NCBI GenBank assembly: GCA_021793215.1
Contig: JAJYTE010000029.1
Coordinates: forward strand, 1-35,228
DNA: 35,228 bases
Source of the DNA: Bacillota bacterium
GTDB lineage: Bacteria; Bacillota; Sulfobacillia; JAJZYS01; JAJYTV01
Reading direction: 5' to 3'
The notes below the pieces were generated by a model. The model had not been told where the DNA came from. It ran no database searches and saw only the letters and a program-made list of their open reading frames with translations. Each line of letters starts with the position of its first letter. Position 1 is the stretch's first letter. Below, piece after piece: positions 33,383 through 35,228 of this stretch. The position numbers were made by a program, and so were the translations under genes.

Positions 33383-35228
<1,846 letters not shown>

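Overview
The window comes from a high-GC, endospore-forming member of the Firmicutes. I infer the class Bacilli, possibly an Alicyclobacillaceae-like lineage, but the sequence alone does not fix the genus. The evidence is a gerAA-AB-AC spore germination operon, sporulation sigma factor SigH, the ctsR-mcsA-mcsB-clpC heat-shock operon, disA, a PIN/TRAM gene, carD, a fused ispDF, and a T-box controlled cysE-cysS pair. Most of this block is the classic clpC-to-sigH neighbourhood of Bacilli in compacted form. Several usual members (radA, gltX, mrnC and the NYN-domain gene before sigH) are missing from their expected slots.

Layout: 1-245 holds three tRNA genes on the minus strand (Tyr, fMet and Thr-GGU in transcription order). 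533-4469 holds a small membrane ORF followed by gerAA, gerAB and gerAC on the plus strand. A lone tRNA-Thr(UGU) and a lipoprotein cytochrome c follow. 5260-9337 is the minus-strand block cysE-cysS-rlmB with a Cys T-box leader, then sigH with its own promoter. A sporulation-type histidine kinase at 9476-10483 points the other way and has a good candidate SigH-type promoter. 10480-13427 carries ispDF, the PIN/TRAM gene and carD (minus). A small conserved ORF is divergent from carD. 13978-19660 is disA plus the ctsR-mcsA-mcsB-clpC operon, with a clear CtsR operator at its promoter and a strong terminator after clpC.

19665-25394 is a tightly packed minus-strand run: cobalamin adenosyltransferase, a polytopic membrane protein, an EF-G paralogue, a HAD hydrolase and an RlmI-like rRNA methyltransferase. 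The last three overlap by 4 nt. 25539-28484 holds an NAD-kinase-like protein, a polysaccharide deacetylase lipoprotein, a small heat-shock protein and a DCC-family thiol protein.

28.5-33.2 kb is an accessory zone. It contains an exported protein of unknown function, a truncated ORF at the edge of an intact IS1182-like element (29598-31047, with inverted repeats and a CTAG target duplication), VOC and cupin genes, a broken BNR-repeat gene and a frameshifted remnant of a Tn5/IS4-type transposase. The window closes with a terminator-like hairpin, a 5S rRNA gene and the 3' 1.8 kb of a 23S rRNA gene, all on the minus strand.

The main links between genes are regulatory. Spore formation and germination are represented by sigH, a kinase with a SigH-like promoter, gerA and disA. 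Protein quality control is represented by the CtsR regulon and Hsp20. Translation and ribosome maturation are represented by the rRNA and tRNA genes, RlmB, an RlmI-like enzyme, EF-G2 and CysS. I see no CRISPR array, prophage or recognisable defence system.
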